Part shown: positions 1 through 12,929 of the stretch, piece after piece | Numbering within the stretch: position 1 is the stretch's first letter | Layout: each line of letters starts with the position of its first letter | Source of the DNA: Typha latifolia | Lineage: Eukaryota > Streptophyta > Magnoliopsida > Poales > Typhaceae | Assembly (NCBI GenBank): GCA_019914945.1 | Contig: CM034103.1 | Coordinates: 11,718,001 to 11,782,000, forward strand | DNA length: 64,000 nt | Direction: 5' to 3' | Notes under the pieces: model-generated | Database searches by the model: none | What the model saw: the letters and a program-made list of their open reading frames with translations, nothing else | What the model was told of the DNA's origin: nothing | Program-made: the position numbers and the translations under genes

Positions 1-597
1 ATAACCCTTGAAGAAAATTGTAATAGAAGCCACAGAATATTATGCTTTTTAAAGCTAATACAAAATTAATATAAGAAAGACTGTTTACTTGTGATGACCA
101 CTTAATTGAAAATAATCAAATATTAATATCAAAAGGTAGAGAAATAAGAATTTTAATAATAAGTTAATAACATTTTGTGGCTTATCTCACTCAAAAAGGA
201 TTCATAATTAATACTGTAACAATTTTAAGAAGGAAAGTATGATATTAGAGCAGACAAGGCACTATGTTGTGCATATGCGAGTAACAAACGACGTACATGT
301 ATATTCATATCGGGCCATCCTGTGCAGATGGCCATCCAAACAGTATGCAGGGCAACTACATGTACCTTCTGGCCCAAATACCAGTTCGCCGCACACTGTG
401 ATATGAATGTGGAGCTGCCTTACACATATGAATGTGAATCTAGACAACCTTTCTTATATAATGCAAAATAAATAGCTCGGTTAACAATATCAGCTAAATG
501 CTAAAGCTACTGTGTGTTCTCTAGTTTCCATCAGATTACTTCTGAATTTGACTACAGGAATTCAGTTGTAGATGTAAACTGGAAGACAAGCTTTTAC
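1..597. other. Probable intron of the At3g52170-like gene
   Basis: This AT-rich stretch lies downstream of the last exon I can place on the minus strand. I found no acceptor followed by a convincing reading frame, so I treat it as intron running off the window. The 61-residue open frame at 262-447 has no family resemblance I can see. Confidence 0.4.
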
Positions 598-3500
598 CTG
601 CTAGTCCTGGCAATATTGCCAGAATCACCTTCAAGCTCAGCCTTGCCTTCTGTAGCACAAACTTCCTTCAAAGTGGAATCAATTGATTCATGACATTTAT
701 TTTGACCTTCCTTGATGATGTTCTCCATACCATTAGGTTGGGCCTCAACCAAATCCTACAACAGCAGGAAGTAACGCTAATTGATGAACTGAATAGTGTC
801 AGCAAATATAATTACGAAAACAAAAGGTTAATACCATCTCTCAGGGTATCAAAGTTAAAATAATAATCATAAATAAAAGCAATCCTAACTCAGAAATAGG
901 AAAATGAATGTCTAACTAAAGAAGCTCAAAAAATACATACACAGTTTCATCTGACTAGTCCAGGTGTACAAATTGTTCAAGGGATTTTTCTATTTAACAC
1001 TCTGTTTTTTGTGTTTATTGCAGTTTAAACTTACCTTTCTAATATTTTTAAACCCTTGAAATTCTCGGTAAGTCACCAAAATGGCAAGAACATCCTACTC
1101 ACAGTGTTTTATTTAAACTATAATGACAAGTATAAGGGTAGCTCAGGGTGTTTTTTTCTGTGATTTAATCAGAATTACAGGGGTCAAATTAAAAATAGTA
1201 AAAAGACAAGGTGTAAACCATAATAAACACATAAAGCAGGCTGCAAAACAAAAAGATCCCTTTACTCAATGCATGCTAGACTCACACCAGTATACATATA
1301 CAGTAGAGACAGCATGGTCACACATAAGCAAGTTAATATGATATGCTTAGGCCCTTTACTTAGATGGCTTATCTAATCTTAGGAAATGAGTATTCTTATT
1401 AAAAATTACATAAGAATATGTTTTATTATTGTTACCATGTTGCACAATAATAAGCTGAAGTCTCCTAGCAAGGATTATTAAAAAATACAAAAAAATTGGG
1501 GAAGCAGCAGTTGGAAGAGTAGTAGTAGACATCTTACAAGTATGCATGAGCATAGATTTATCTACAGATGACTAAGTTAGCTCTCAAGTTCTTCTGAATA
1601 ACCTAGGAAGTTCTTCCTTTGTTAATCTTGTGTTGTGGTTTTTATCCTAGAATGTAACTTCATACTTCTAGCATTACAAAAATATCAGCTGGTAGATAAA
1701 TAAGCAACCTTATAGTCTAGATTACTCTCAGTGAGTAAAGTACAGTTGAAGTTCGAAATATAAGTACAGTTCAGTTTTGAATCAAATGTTCATTTAGAGC
1801 TATAAATCTTGGTTCTGATATAAAATTGTCTTCACATGTTATAACACAAAGATAAGACATACTGGTGATGTCTAATACATGTTAACTAATGATGATCATC
1901 TAACAAATCTTAAGTACCAAAAAATAAAAGAAAGTAGAGGTATATGAATACATAAATAGGTAGTGAATTACCTCAGTCTTTAGAGTTTCAGATGGAGGAG
2001 AAACAAAAACTTCTGGCATCAGAGATGTTGGTCCTTTTGCTTCTTCATCAACAGAACTTGAAGAAAGAATGACTGTTGATTCTGTTCTATTTACAATGGG
2101 GTTTTGGTTAACAGGCATGGAGAGTACTTCAAGTTCATCTTCTGTTTGTCGTACCTCCGACACATCCTGGGAGCTACATAACTTTTCTGTTTCCAAGGGG
2201 ATCAAATGTGAGTTACAGTTCTTAGAAACAGAAGTAGCAAATGTGGAATAGGAAAGTGAACCCTCTGTCAATTGATTAGATGTATTGCTGTTCAACAATG
2301 CTGGAAGCACCATGCCTTCTGCTGAAACATCTGTTCTATTCGTCTGGGAAAAATCACAGCTCTCTGCAGAAACATCAATTCCATCATCCACATGGTTAAT
2401 TCCATTTTCATGGTCATTGTCATTCAGCTCCAATGTTTTTGATTGGTATGTATCAGACAAGGAATGGTGCAAAGGAAGAGATTGATCAGCCATCTGAGTT
2501 CGACAGTTTTCTAAATCACTTTGTAGTTCAGAAGAATCTAACTTATATACTGCCAAATCATCATGTGCCAATCCAGATAGTTTTCCAGAGTTTGTTCCTT
2601 TACATTCTGCATCCACTAAATTCCCATACTGGTGGACATGATTGAGAATATTCATTTGCAAATGATCTGATGACTTATCAAGTAAACTTTGTAAGACAGG
2701 GACATCATTTGGATCCCCTACAACTATTCCCCAGCTCTCATGATTTACTAAACCATAAACTTCACCATGATTCATGTCAGCTATAGGTGATAGATCCATA
2801 TTCTTATGATCTTCTTCATGCACATTGGATCCTGCAGTTAAATAAGTCGGAGGATTTGAGCAGTCTTCAAGATTCAGCGCTTTTAAATTCAAGCTTCCAG
2901 GACCCAGCACCTTATTTTCCTGAATAACATCCCTCACAATCTCACGAACTGTATAGAAGGACCCACCAACTTCCTTATGTGTGAGATTGAGAGAAGGAAA
3001 ATTTCCGTTATGTGAGCTGCGATACCTGAGACCAAATTAACATGCTCATAATATATTGTTGACAACCTTGGTGGTAAAAGATTCTTTTCTATTTCGATGA
3101 TGACAGAACAGATACAATGAGCCTTTTCCATCAATAGATGAGACTAAGCTAGAAGCATTGTACTTAAATCTGCCTTGGGCAGAAAACACCATGTTCATAT
3201 ATCTAAGTAGCAGAAAACATTAGAATTATCAGGATGAAATCATTGATGCTCATGTGACACATATGCCTCACGGAGTAGATAGGAGTATATTGGCAACATA
3301 AGCAGCAAAATGATACAAATATTTCTCCATCTTATCTATCCTACTAGATTCTATGGGAGATACCCTTCACTTCTTGCTATAGGTAAGAAAAATATTCCCT
3401 AGATACATTGTTGTCATAAACAACAATTCCTACTGAACTTTATTCCTTAATTTGTTAAAATTAAATTTCCTTATACTCGTTGGTAAACCTATTAATTCTA

Positions 3501-4250
3501 GAACCTTTAGATTCTAGGATTCTATTCAATCCTTCTAGCTTAATGTTCAACACTTTCATTGACCCATTAATTGGAAAAATACCATCCAGAAACAGAACAT
3601 TAAAGGCTCATGGTGAATGTACTTATGTGTGTTAACCTTCACTCCAATAACTCTATCACAATATAAAGTACACAGCATCTCTTCTCCTTTTCAGATACAT
3701 TATTTCACAAATTCACATCTCAACCTTCATGCAATTATTCTCTTTTAAAGTTTTAGAGTGTGACACATAGGTTTGATTCCATGACAAGTTGTGCCCCAGA
3801 TATATCATTTGCTTTCATATATTCAGTATTCGGTACTCGGCTCTTCTCCATTTATCTGCATACATTTTACTTCTTTACTACTTCCGTTAAATAGATTACG
3901 CGACCAAATTAGTCTCATATTTCCTATGTACCTCCAAACCTCAATAGGGACACAACAATTGAACTCATTTAATCTAAATTTTTCTACACCTACCATCAAG
4001 ATTGTGAAAATATGAAGAACATCATGCATACCCACAGCTAATAACTCAAAAACAAATGGCAGCATAAAGCAAATAACAAGCTTCGGTAAACTTTCTCATG
4101 TAAAAATGATTACTTCTTTATAAAGGACTCCACCATTGCCTTCCTCTCCTCTTTCGTTCGTCGAACGCGAGGCTTCTTCTCCTGAGAACCACTGCATCTA
4201 CCGAGAGCAAACGTTTGCCCAGCCCAACTAATTCTACCAACCTGCATCAT
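598..4250 (-). CDS. Plant-specific putative DNA-binding protein (At3g52170-like), 3' end outside window
   Basis: Three coding exons are visible: 4250-4114, 3025-1972 and 755-598, with GT-AG borders and consistent phase. They give 449 residues, and the last exon ends in an open phase at a donor, so the C-terminus lies beyond the left edge or in an exon I could not find in 1-597. The conserved part is residues 25-80: a basic stretch (KKPRVRRTKEERKAMVESF), then K-Y-R..N-G-N-F-P-S, then THKEVGGSFYTVREIVRDV split across intron 1. I recognise this block from a plant family annotated only as DNA-binding; its real role is not known to me. The rest (residues about 90-449) is acidic, Ser/Asn-rich and probably disordered. 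The start is the first of two adjacent Met codons just after a likely 5'UTR acceptor; a GQTF..LGRC leader could be part of an organelle transit peptide (inference). Intron 1 is 1.1 kb and intron 2 is 1.2 kb. Confidence 0.72.
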
Positions 4251-5282
4251 TCCGGAATCTAACCAAGATTCTACCCTACCAAAATAATAATAATAATAAA
4301 TAAATAAATAAGAAAACAACATAAGTTCAAATAGCGGGCTACAAAATTTCATTTCCACAACAACTCGCAACCATATGACATACTAGAATCCAAACAAAAG
4401 AACGAGATGAGGACTAGAAGTAATCTTCCATTACTAATAAGAGACCTTGTGAGAAAGCTCTTCTCCTCTTCGATGACGGCGGGAATTGCCCTACCGCGAC
4501 GGTGAGAGTGAGGAAATGAAATGAGATGGGTTGGTACGGACACTGTCGCGCATAGGGAACCCGTCCTCTCTATGTCGGGGGATCGAGACTGCGACATTCC
4601 TAACCGGACCGGACAGTTCGAGCCGGTTCGACTGGACCGAGTAGTAAACTTAATCTTGAATTTTTTTTTCTTAAATAAACTTAATCTTGAAGTTGGCGCA
4701 AGAAAATTAGGCGTCGATTTGGCCCCTCTTGAATCGGACGGTGATGTAGGTTGGATTTTGTAGATTATATATATTTTTTAAAATAAAAAATACAAATATT
4801 CTAATGGGTTAAATATATGTTTTACTCACTGGACCCGAATGGTTAGGTTGGGGCTAATATTTGATAAAATTTTAATAGAGCGATGTATAAGCCTATGATT
4901 TAACCTTTTATAATTTCCAAACCTAAAATTAAGTGAGAACTATATATTATTTATCATCGATTAATAGCAGAGTAGAAAGAGCTCAAAGAATATTTTAATA
5001 ATATATATTTACTTAGTTAAATTCATGAAAAAAAATTAAATGAAAATTAACTTTAAAAGTACTATCATGAAGCAGAAAATAAAAGAAATTGAGTTTAGTA
5101 TGGTATAAAAAATATTGGTAGAGTATATTACTACTAAGTTTTATTTGAGCTTTGAGCCCTAAGAGGTACCAATTTTTTGGGGGTATAGAAAATATACTTA
5201 AATTACAATCGCGCTAGCCCCACTTGATTCTATAATTGTTGATGAGAAAATATACTTTTAAAAGACATTTTTCTTTTCTTTA

Positions 5283-5321
<39 letters not shown>

Positions 5322-8300
5322 TGCATATGTTCTGATTCGACGAGACATTCGAATTAATATTTTCTTCATCCATATCCTATGAGATTGATGTTCATTATCT
5401 CATAAACAAGAGATGTAAGCATTTTCCATCTAATTTCCCTTTTCTTATACCCTCTCTTGCGGATGGAAGGGTTTTAATAGGGTTTTGCATCGCCATAGTT
5501 TCGAGGGGCTTCTTCGGAGGGAAGAATAGGGTGGGTTCCGAAGCGAACGGAAGAGAAGTGGAAATGGAACTTGGAAGAGCTAATTTTGGTGGAGAAATTA
5601 CAAAGATTTTGTATGTTTTTCATCAAGTATTAGCAACTCTGGGAGATGTATAAGGAGGAGGCGAGCTTTTGGATCGATAACCTACTTGTTGGGTTCCCTT
5701 AAATCCTTTCGTTTGCAATAAATGACTTTAATATTCTTGTAAACTCTTTTTTTGGTGCTTCCTCTGGAATGTTTGTCTTGCTTTTGGATGTAGCTCTGTG
5801 AGATTAATTCTCTGTTTTGATAAATTTGTTTTCTTTTCAGATTTGGTTATATTCACTACGTTCATAATTTATTGGTATAATTAGTTTGTGATATTGCAGC
5901 GGAGTCTGACAATTAGTTTGTAGTATTGCAGCGGAGGAAGTCGACCTTTCGGATGATGTTCATCATTGAAAGACTCTGTCTAATTCTAAGAAGCACTTCA
6001 TAACTCGTGTTAGCTTTTTTATGCTACATCTGATGTTACTATATTGAAAAATCTAGCTACAAGATTTTTAAAAGATGTCCATATTCGAGAGATTGTTCTT
6101 CACTACTACACATGGTTTTTTTTAATTCTATTTATTGTATTCAAATATACTTGGTTTATGCTCTCTGCAAAAAAAAAATTATTGTGCTAATGAAAACAAT
6201 CAGCTCAGACTACATGAATGAGAAGCAAGGTGGTCTCTCTAAATTTCTTATTTTTAAAATTGAGAAAAATGATGATTTACACATTTTTATGTTGCCACAA
6301 CCCTAAAAAAATTCTTATATCGACATGTTATCACTGGCTCAAGTCTAGGGAAGGGATCTAAAATGTACGAGAGATATGCTCTATTTTAACATTCTTTTCC
6401 CCTTTCATTTCGGCTATTGTGAAGAAGAATACTTTCCTTTACTTTCGGTGACCACAAAGCAATTTTGATTGAATGAGAGTGTAATTCTAAAACAAAATTG
6501 CAAAAGCGTGTCGCCCGACTTTTCTACAAATTTGGGCCAACCATTTTTTGTTCCCTTTAGAAGGGATTCCTCCCTCGCTGTCGTCGTCAGTGATGTTTAT
6601 TCTCTCCCCTCCCCTAGCTAACCAGCTATGGGAGAGGAGATCCTCCTTTCCCCCTTCTTTTCTTCCTCTCCATTCCCCCTTCTTTTCTCTCTTTTTTTTT
6701 CCTCTTCTTCCTTATCTCACCGCTGCTACTCTCAATCGTGCCCATCGCTGCTCCTCACTGCGCCCACCACCACTCCACACTGCGCCCACCGCTACTCCTC
6801 ACTACGCCTATCGCCACTCCTCACACCGCCCCCATCTCCCATCTTCTTCTCCCCCTTTGTTTCCAACTTCATTGGATCCTCACTCTGTCCTTCCTCCGTC
6901 TTTGTCTCCGCTGGAACCTTGTTCTACCCTTCGTCACCTCCTCCTCCGTCGAAACCTCTCTCGTTCTTCTCAGTAGCGCAGCCTCTATCTTAGTCGGCCC
7001 CTATCCGATCACCATTTTTGGCAACGGTCTGGCCCCTCGTTCCACCTCTCCAACCACAACCCTCCCCGACCTCACTCTTTATTGCGCCTCCAACCCCCCA
7101 TGCCTCGTCAACCGCCGGCCCTTCCGATGAGCTAGAGATCCAGGCAGCAATCCCTTTCCGCCTCCCTTCACTGTTGTTTTCTCTCCCAGCCGCCCCACCC
7201 TCTTGCCGGTTCTCCAATGTGTGGCTACCTAGCGATGGATTTGCCGCTGCTTAGTAGGTGTTTCTTAGGGTTCTCTTATGGCTTGGCCTAATTTGGTGAT
7301 TTTGTTAGGTTGGTTTGTTGGTTTATTGGTTTGTTGGTCTCTATGTATGTTGGGTATAATTTGGACGGGAAGAGCCATAAGACGCCAACCATTTACTGAG
7401 AAGTGCTCTGAGTCCAGGTTTCTTACATTTGTTCTTGCTTGTTGGGTTGCCTCTGATGGTAAGTGGGAGGCTTATTTTAGGGCCGACGCTCTATACCCTC
7501 CGTTACTATTTTTCAGTTAGTACTTATTTAGTTATATGTTGATACCCTAGGTTCTTTTGATGATCAGTCAGTCTTCAGCTAAGAGTGGGACTTATTTTCG
7601 AATTTTATCCTATCTCCCATATTCATTTGTATATTACGTTGTAAATATGATTTAATCTATCAGTCTAAAGGAAAGAAAAAAAAAACAAATTATTCGACAT
7701 TAATTTTTAAAATAACTCTCTTTTATATATATTATTAGTGACCCTCACAATTCGAGCTTTGTATAAAAGCTTTTGTTGTTTAAGAATTAGACCTCCTCTA
7801 AATTTTGTCACATTAGCATTCAATATATCGATAATAAAATGCTGAATTGAACAACATTTATTTAGAAGATGAAATGCTCATGAGTTCAATAACTAATCTT
7901 ATTAATATTTTTATTATGGCAACTTAACGCATCTTAAAAGATTATTAAGACACAGACTCAATATACTAGACCTAAGTATTAGATAAAATGATATTATGTT
8001 TAGTGCCTTGTGGAAATAAATTGCTGAATATTTTAGTATTTCATTTGTTAGGAAAATGCTGATCGAGTTGATTAAATGGATGCAGCTGGATAAATATAAT
8101 TCTATTTTGGTGTTAAATTTAAGGTGAAGTGTATTTTAGTAAATAAAATTTGAGAGCAGAACAGGTTTGGTAAAGCTCACTTAACATTGGTAAATAAAAT
8201 GAGCATTTCGCTTTTCCATTAGAGAAATGTAGTTGAGAGCGAGAGAGAGAGCCAAATGACGATAAACGCAAAACAGAGGGTTTTACTTGTAAGGTTCTCT

Positions 8301-8374
8301 AAATAATTTTCATATCCATCCCTACAAATCGCCGCACACAATTGAGAGGGTCGAATCGAGGTCATCGACCATCC
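4251..8374. other. Intergenic region between two divergent genes; low-complexity and unassigned
   Basis: About 4251-4600 probably holds the 5' leader of the minus-strand gene: a CT/GA-rich stretch, a possible leader donor near 4448 and an acceptor just before the ATG. The rest has no gene I can support. It contains an (AG)n tract at 5284-5318, a 25-bp near-identical direct repeat around 5880-5936 (attagtttgt...gcagcggag twice), and a strongly pyrimidine-rich + strand block at about 6545-7250. The short frames at 7278-7520 and inside the pyrimidine block show no recognisable domain. Confidence 0.5.
5284..5318. repeat. (AG)n microsatellite
   Basis: About 17 uninterrupted AG dinucleotides lie in the spacer upstream of the pyrimidine-rich block. 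Confidence 0.95.
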
Positions 8375-11300
8375 ATGGAGACCGCTCTCTTCTCCCCGTC
8401 TGCTCTCTTCTGCGACGACGATGACGACACCGACAAGGGTATAAAAGAAAAAGAAAAAAAAAACCATCGTCATCCCATTTTGCTTCTTGCCTTCGGATTT
8501 TAAAGTCAATTTTTTTGATCTATTATCTTGTGAATAATGCAGGTGAGGAGTCCCCGGTCCAGCAGCAGCAGCAGCTTTTTGTAGAAAGAATCCATTCTTT
8601 TCCTGGAATGGTATACTCCTCCTCCTCCTTTTGTTGCAGTGATTCTCTTAGTTTTAGTCCAGCCATCTATCTAAGAGGCATCAATATTGCGAGGGAAGAT
8701 AGTAGAGTTATGCCCAGTGATCTCATGATACTTCCATTGGTCCCTTTAGTAGATTGGCGGGCAAAATGGGTGATTTTCACGAAAGGAAAGAACTGGCGAA
8801 GTTGTTAGACTAACATGTATGTTAATTTCTTGTGATTTGGATTCCTCTAACGGTGTCAGTCGATTGTTAGCGCTATGTGGACTTGCAAGGAATGATGCAG
8901 GCGCTATTTCCTGATAAACTTAGGAACATATGGTTAGTGGAACATAGAAGAGTTGAAGAGGCTATAACCTATCGAACCTTGCTCATGGACTGTATTTTAT
9001 AATCTAAAGCTATTAGTTAGGAGTGGACGAGAAATTATAACTACAACTACAAAAGGAATTTAAGTGCAGATAACCTTTTGAGTTTTAATTTAATTTGTAG
9101 ATAGGCATATTTATTAGTCTTGTTTTTTTTATTTAGTATTGGTTCAATTGTATGATTTGGGCGAGCAATTAATAGTTGAGTTAGTCTACATGTGTGAGTT
9201 GTCCACACTAACTCAATTTAGCAGTCCGATCAACTCAGAGTCTGGAAACCAATTAAGAGTGGATTGTGTTGAATCAATTTTTTTTTCCAAGTTTTACTTT
9301 GCACATATTGTAATAATGAATGTAACACAACGTAATTGCAGTTGAATGTATCTGGATACTATTTTATTGAAGAGACTGAAATTGGCTTCTAAATTGAAAC
9401 CATACCACTTCAATGTTGACCAATTTTCAGTTGGAACTCTTTACTTACTTACTGATTGAATACCTAAGGAGGCTATAAAACTAACCCTATGGAAGCCCTA
9501 AAATTCATAGAAGTTATCTTGGACTGATCTCTGATGTGGCTGAAATCCTATTCATTCCTTCTCCTTCTTCTTCTCAATCTTCTATTTTTATGGTTTATTC
9601 AATGTTCACTCTCTTTTTCTCCTCTATCAGAAAGAGAAAAAATCACTTTCCTTATCAAGTACTATGATGGAGTTTAGTTTATGGAAATGTCATTGTAATC
9701 TTCTTCTTTTTTTGTTGTTACAACTTTTTTTTTTCTTTTTGTCATTGATGTGGGAATGTAAGCCAAAAATCACAGTTCATTAGTCGAATGGTTTTTGTCA
9801 TTCATTGGCTTCTGTAATGACATGCAGGAGCTGAAAATTAGGGAATTCTCATTTCATCAGCTGAATGCCAATTTACTGTGGCCTGGAACATTTGCTTTTT
9901 GTGAATGGTTAGCTCAGAACCAATCCCTCTTACATGGGAAACGCATCTTGGAATTGGGGAGGTATGCATGAAAGAAAATGAAAGAGATGTGTTTATTATT
10001 ATATGTTATATTTATCATATTATAATCATTCTTAGTTTAGTGTGGGGTTTTGCTATGCAACTAAAGCATTTATAACCAATTCTTTTTATGTGCAATTAAT
10101 AAAGTATTGAATTGCATCCTGTTTCTACTTAAAAGTGCATAATATTTGTGGAGCTTTTGTCTTTGATTTGCTATATATATTGTTCTAGAAATTGGCCGTG
10201 GTGGTCACTATGGTGGATTTTCCTTTACACCACTCTGGTAAAATTGCGGATTAGGATATGGCAGCTGCCATGGAGGGTTATAGTGGTTGGCTGGCTGTCA
10301 TGGGAGGTTATGCCGGATCTAGGCCTATTAAAGCATGTCCAAGTTTCTTGACCCATTAAAATAAATAATCATCATGCCAATAAACAAGAAGCATGGGATG
10401 AGTGGTGCACTTAATTTGATTGGTTTTTAAATCAAATTCTTTAGGCACCATATATAAGGAGATTTATTTATCTTTTTTTAGTGATGCTATGTCAGACTAA
10501 TGAAAAATTTCAACTCTACTTTGAAATCTATAATTATTTTTCTTTTATCTTTGTTTCTTTTGTGACTTCCTGTTCTTCTATTATTTTCTTTTGTGACTTC
10601 TTTAGCCACTGCTTACTAGAACCTTTTCTTTTTGTGCTCAAATTCTATGTTATCATTCTTTTATAAATTGCTAAGTCCATTCTTTAATTTTCTGAAGTGG
10701 AACTGGAGCTTTGGCCATTTTCTTGCGAAGATCTTTTGAAATTGACATCACAACATCTGACTTTGATGATAAAGAAATAGAAGATAATATTGCTTATAAC
10801 TGTACAGCTAACGAGTTGGATGTGTTACCTCATGTCAGGCGTAAGTTTCTTTTCTTGATGAATCATTTATAATTTTATATCAAGAGTCTAGCCTATTGCC
10901 ATTTCATGTTACTTTTGGTTGTTCACGGTTCATGCTGCTTGAAATGCTATCCAATATATGTTGGATGTGACATTTAAAAATCAGAATGAATTTTAACATA
11001 TAAATCTTAAGTATCAATGTACCTCTTATTCTTATATTAACAGATTAGGGTTTAACAATGACCTCTTATTCTTATATTAACAGATTGGGGTTTAACGCAG
11101 TTTTGATACCGAGGATACTTAATTTTAGTGAGATACTAGCTTTATGGTTATTATGACTGGCATATTTCAATATATTAACCATGGCTTTTGTGATGCATAT
11201 ACCACAACTTTGACCAGTAGTAATTGTTCTCTTAGTATATGAGGTTGAGCAAAAATAATCAACGTTGCTGCCTGGTCAATTTTACAAGGTTACTTCAAGC

Positions 11301-12257
11301 CCTGCTAGCATAAGGTAGTAAATTTTTAAATTGGTAAATAGAGGATGATTTAGTATAAATTTCTGTCAAACTAGCAAGAAGAACGGTAGGTTTAAGTTAT
11401 TCAGTAACACCTTTTATGAATAATATGTTCCTTTAGATTGCTGGAGCCTGGAGGTGACATTTCTGGCAAAAAAAAGCACCTAATAACTGACAAAAAAGAA
11501 AAGAAACAATGGCTTATGATATTTGCCTCCCAAGCAGATTTAAAACCTTGAAGACTTGAACCCATGCTAGCATATCCTTGTTAGCCAAGGAAAAATATTT
11601 TAGCACTTTTTGCTAATATATCCCTCCAAAGTTGTTATTTGTATGTATATCTCAAAATATGTGTTATTTGCATAGATACCCACCCAGTTTTCTTTCAAAT
11701 TAAGCTTCAATAGTTTAATAGAAAAAAAGAAGATAAAAATACCCTTAACTAAAAAAAATTATGAAATCTAGAATAATGATACTTTTATTTTTTATGTCTA
11801 AATTGTTCAAATTTAAACGATTAATTAACTCCAAGGAGTATCTGTACAAAAAATAAGAGTTTTAAAGAGTATATACAAAATCCGTGTATTTTGAAGGGTA
11901 CACATACAAATATTAATTTTAGAGGAGTATACAAACAAATATTAGGTTTTTGAAGGGTATGTATGCAAAAACCCTTTTTTACCTTTTTGTGGAAGCAGTG
12001 ATAGAATATAATACTTAGAAGTTACTTATGGGCAGTGTGAGATACATGATACTATTTGTTCCAATAGTTTGTTGCTAGTTACTAGAGAAGATATCATGAT
12101 CTAATTTCAATTGTTTTTCGAACTTCTCAGATTCATGGGGAGATGCTTTTCCAACTTCCGAAGCAGACTGGGACTTGATTATTGCAAGTGATATCCTATT
12201 GTGTAAGTTTCGCCATCTGCCTTGTACTGTAAGTTGTTATGCTTGTGCATTATAACC

Positions 12258-12292
<35 letters not shown>

Positions 12293-12647
12293 TACAGATG
12301 TGAAACAGTATCCAAACTTGGTAAAAACCCTGTGCTTTCTTCTAAAAACTTACAGACCAAGAGATCAGAAAGCAGGTTCTGGAAGTTCACATGTTAAGGA
12401 AGACATTGTCATATCCGGTACTTCTACGATCATTGGCATCTTGGATGGAGGCTTTTTTATTGATTTTCTTTATCAGTTTAGCTGTGTTTTGGCAGGAAAA
12501 CAAGTGCAATTGCAGTTACCTACATTTTTGATAAGCTGCCGCAGAAGGATCGGCAAAGAGGATGAATCGCTTTTCTTCACTGGGTGTGAGGAAGCTGGTC
12601 TTATGGTACAGCATATCGGATCCCGGGTATACTGCATCAACTCATGA
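8375..12647 (+). CDS. METTL21-type (Methyltransf_16) SAM-dependent methyltransferase, complete, 7 exons
   Basis: Exons are 8375-8438, 8543-8610, 9828-9961, 10698-10840, 12131-12202, 12298-12417 and 12496-12647. Phases agree at every junction and give 250 residues. The Rossmann motif I is RILELGSGTGAL (residues about 83-94), split by intron 3. The next acidic position is in TTSDFDD. The post-motif ASDILLY (residues 155-161) matches the Asp...Tyr motif of the lysine-methyltransferase branch, although the usual spacing is D-x-x-Y and here it is one residue longer. A Q5 run sits at residues 28-32. Family members methylate lysines of translation factors or chaperones; the substrate here cannot be read from sequence. 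There is no signal peptide, so it probably acts in the cytosol or nucleus. The ATG is the first in the frame that continues across intron 1. Codon use shifts from GC-rich in exon 1 to AT-rich later. Confidence 0.85.
11021..11096. repeat. Tandem duplication, 40-bp period, in intron 4
   Basis: The unit starting acctcttattcttatattaa occurs at 11021 and again at 11061, differing by a few bases. Confidence 0.9.
11603..11974. mobile_element. MITE (family A, copy 1) in methyltransferase intron 4
   Basis: The left end (gcactttttgc, then atatatccctcc) is an imperfect inverted repeat of the right end (gaagggtatgtatgcaaaaaccc). The interior is AT-rich. An internal block at about 11690-11750 closely matches 31388-31445. 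No clear target duplication was found. Confidence 0.6.
12261..12289 (+). repeat. (TC)n microsatellite serving as polypyrimidine tract of intron 5
   Basis: About 14 TC units end nine bases before the first base of exon 6 (acceptor gttacag at 12291-12297). The intron is short, so the repeat supplies essentially all of the pyrimidine tract. Confidence 0.9.
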
Positions 12648-12929
12648 AGAGATACATAGTATTTAGAAATAGTTTGCCAATTGAACGGCAGAAATTAATT
12701 ATGCCACCATATTACTAATGAACATATTTTGGTCATTGCTTGGTATGAATTATTACATGAAATGATGCAAGCCACGGTGCTGTATATGACAGTATGACAC
12801 GATTCTGCATGTGGCATCAAGCGGACTCCTCTGTGGTCCAAATTTTGGGATCTCTATAAGTTTTTATGTGACTTACTGAACAGATATTTATCATCACCTT
12901 AATTCTCAATAAAATAAAATAAAACCTCG

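Noticed and set aside
2069..2645. Plus-strand open frames across the first gene
   Set aside because: They are antisense to the large conserved exon of the minus-strand gene and have no family resemblance.
7278..7520. 80-codon frame with a hydrophobic start, possibly a small membrane protein
   Set aside because: The hydrophobicity comes from a ttggt-type low-complexity run; no conserved domain, promoter or splice context supports it.
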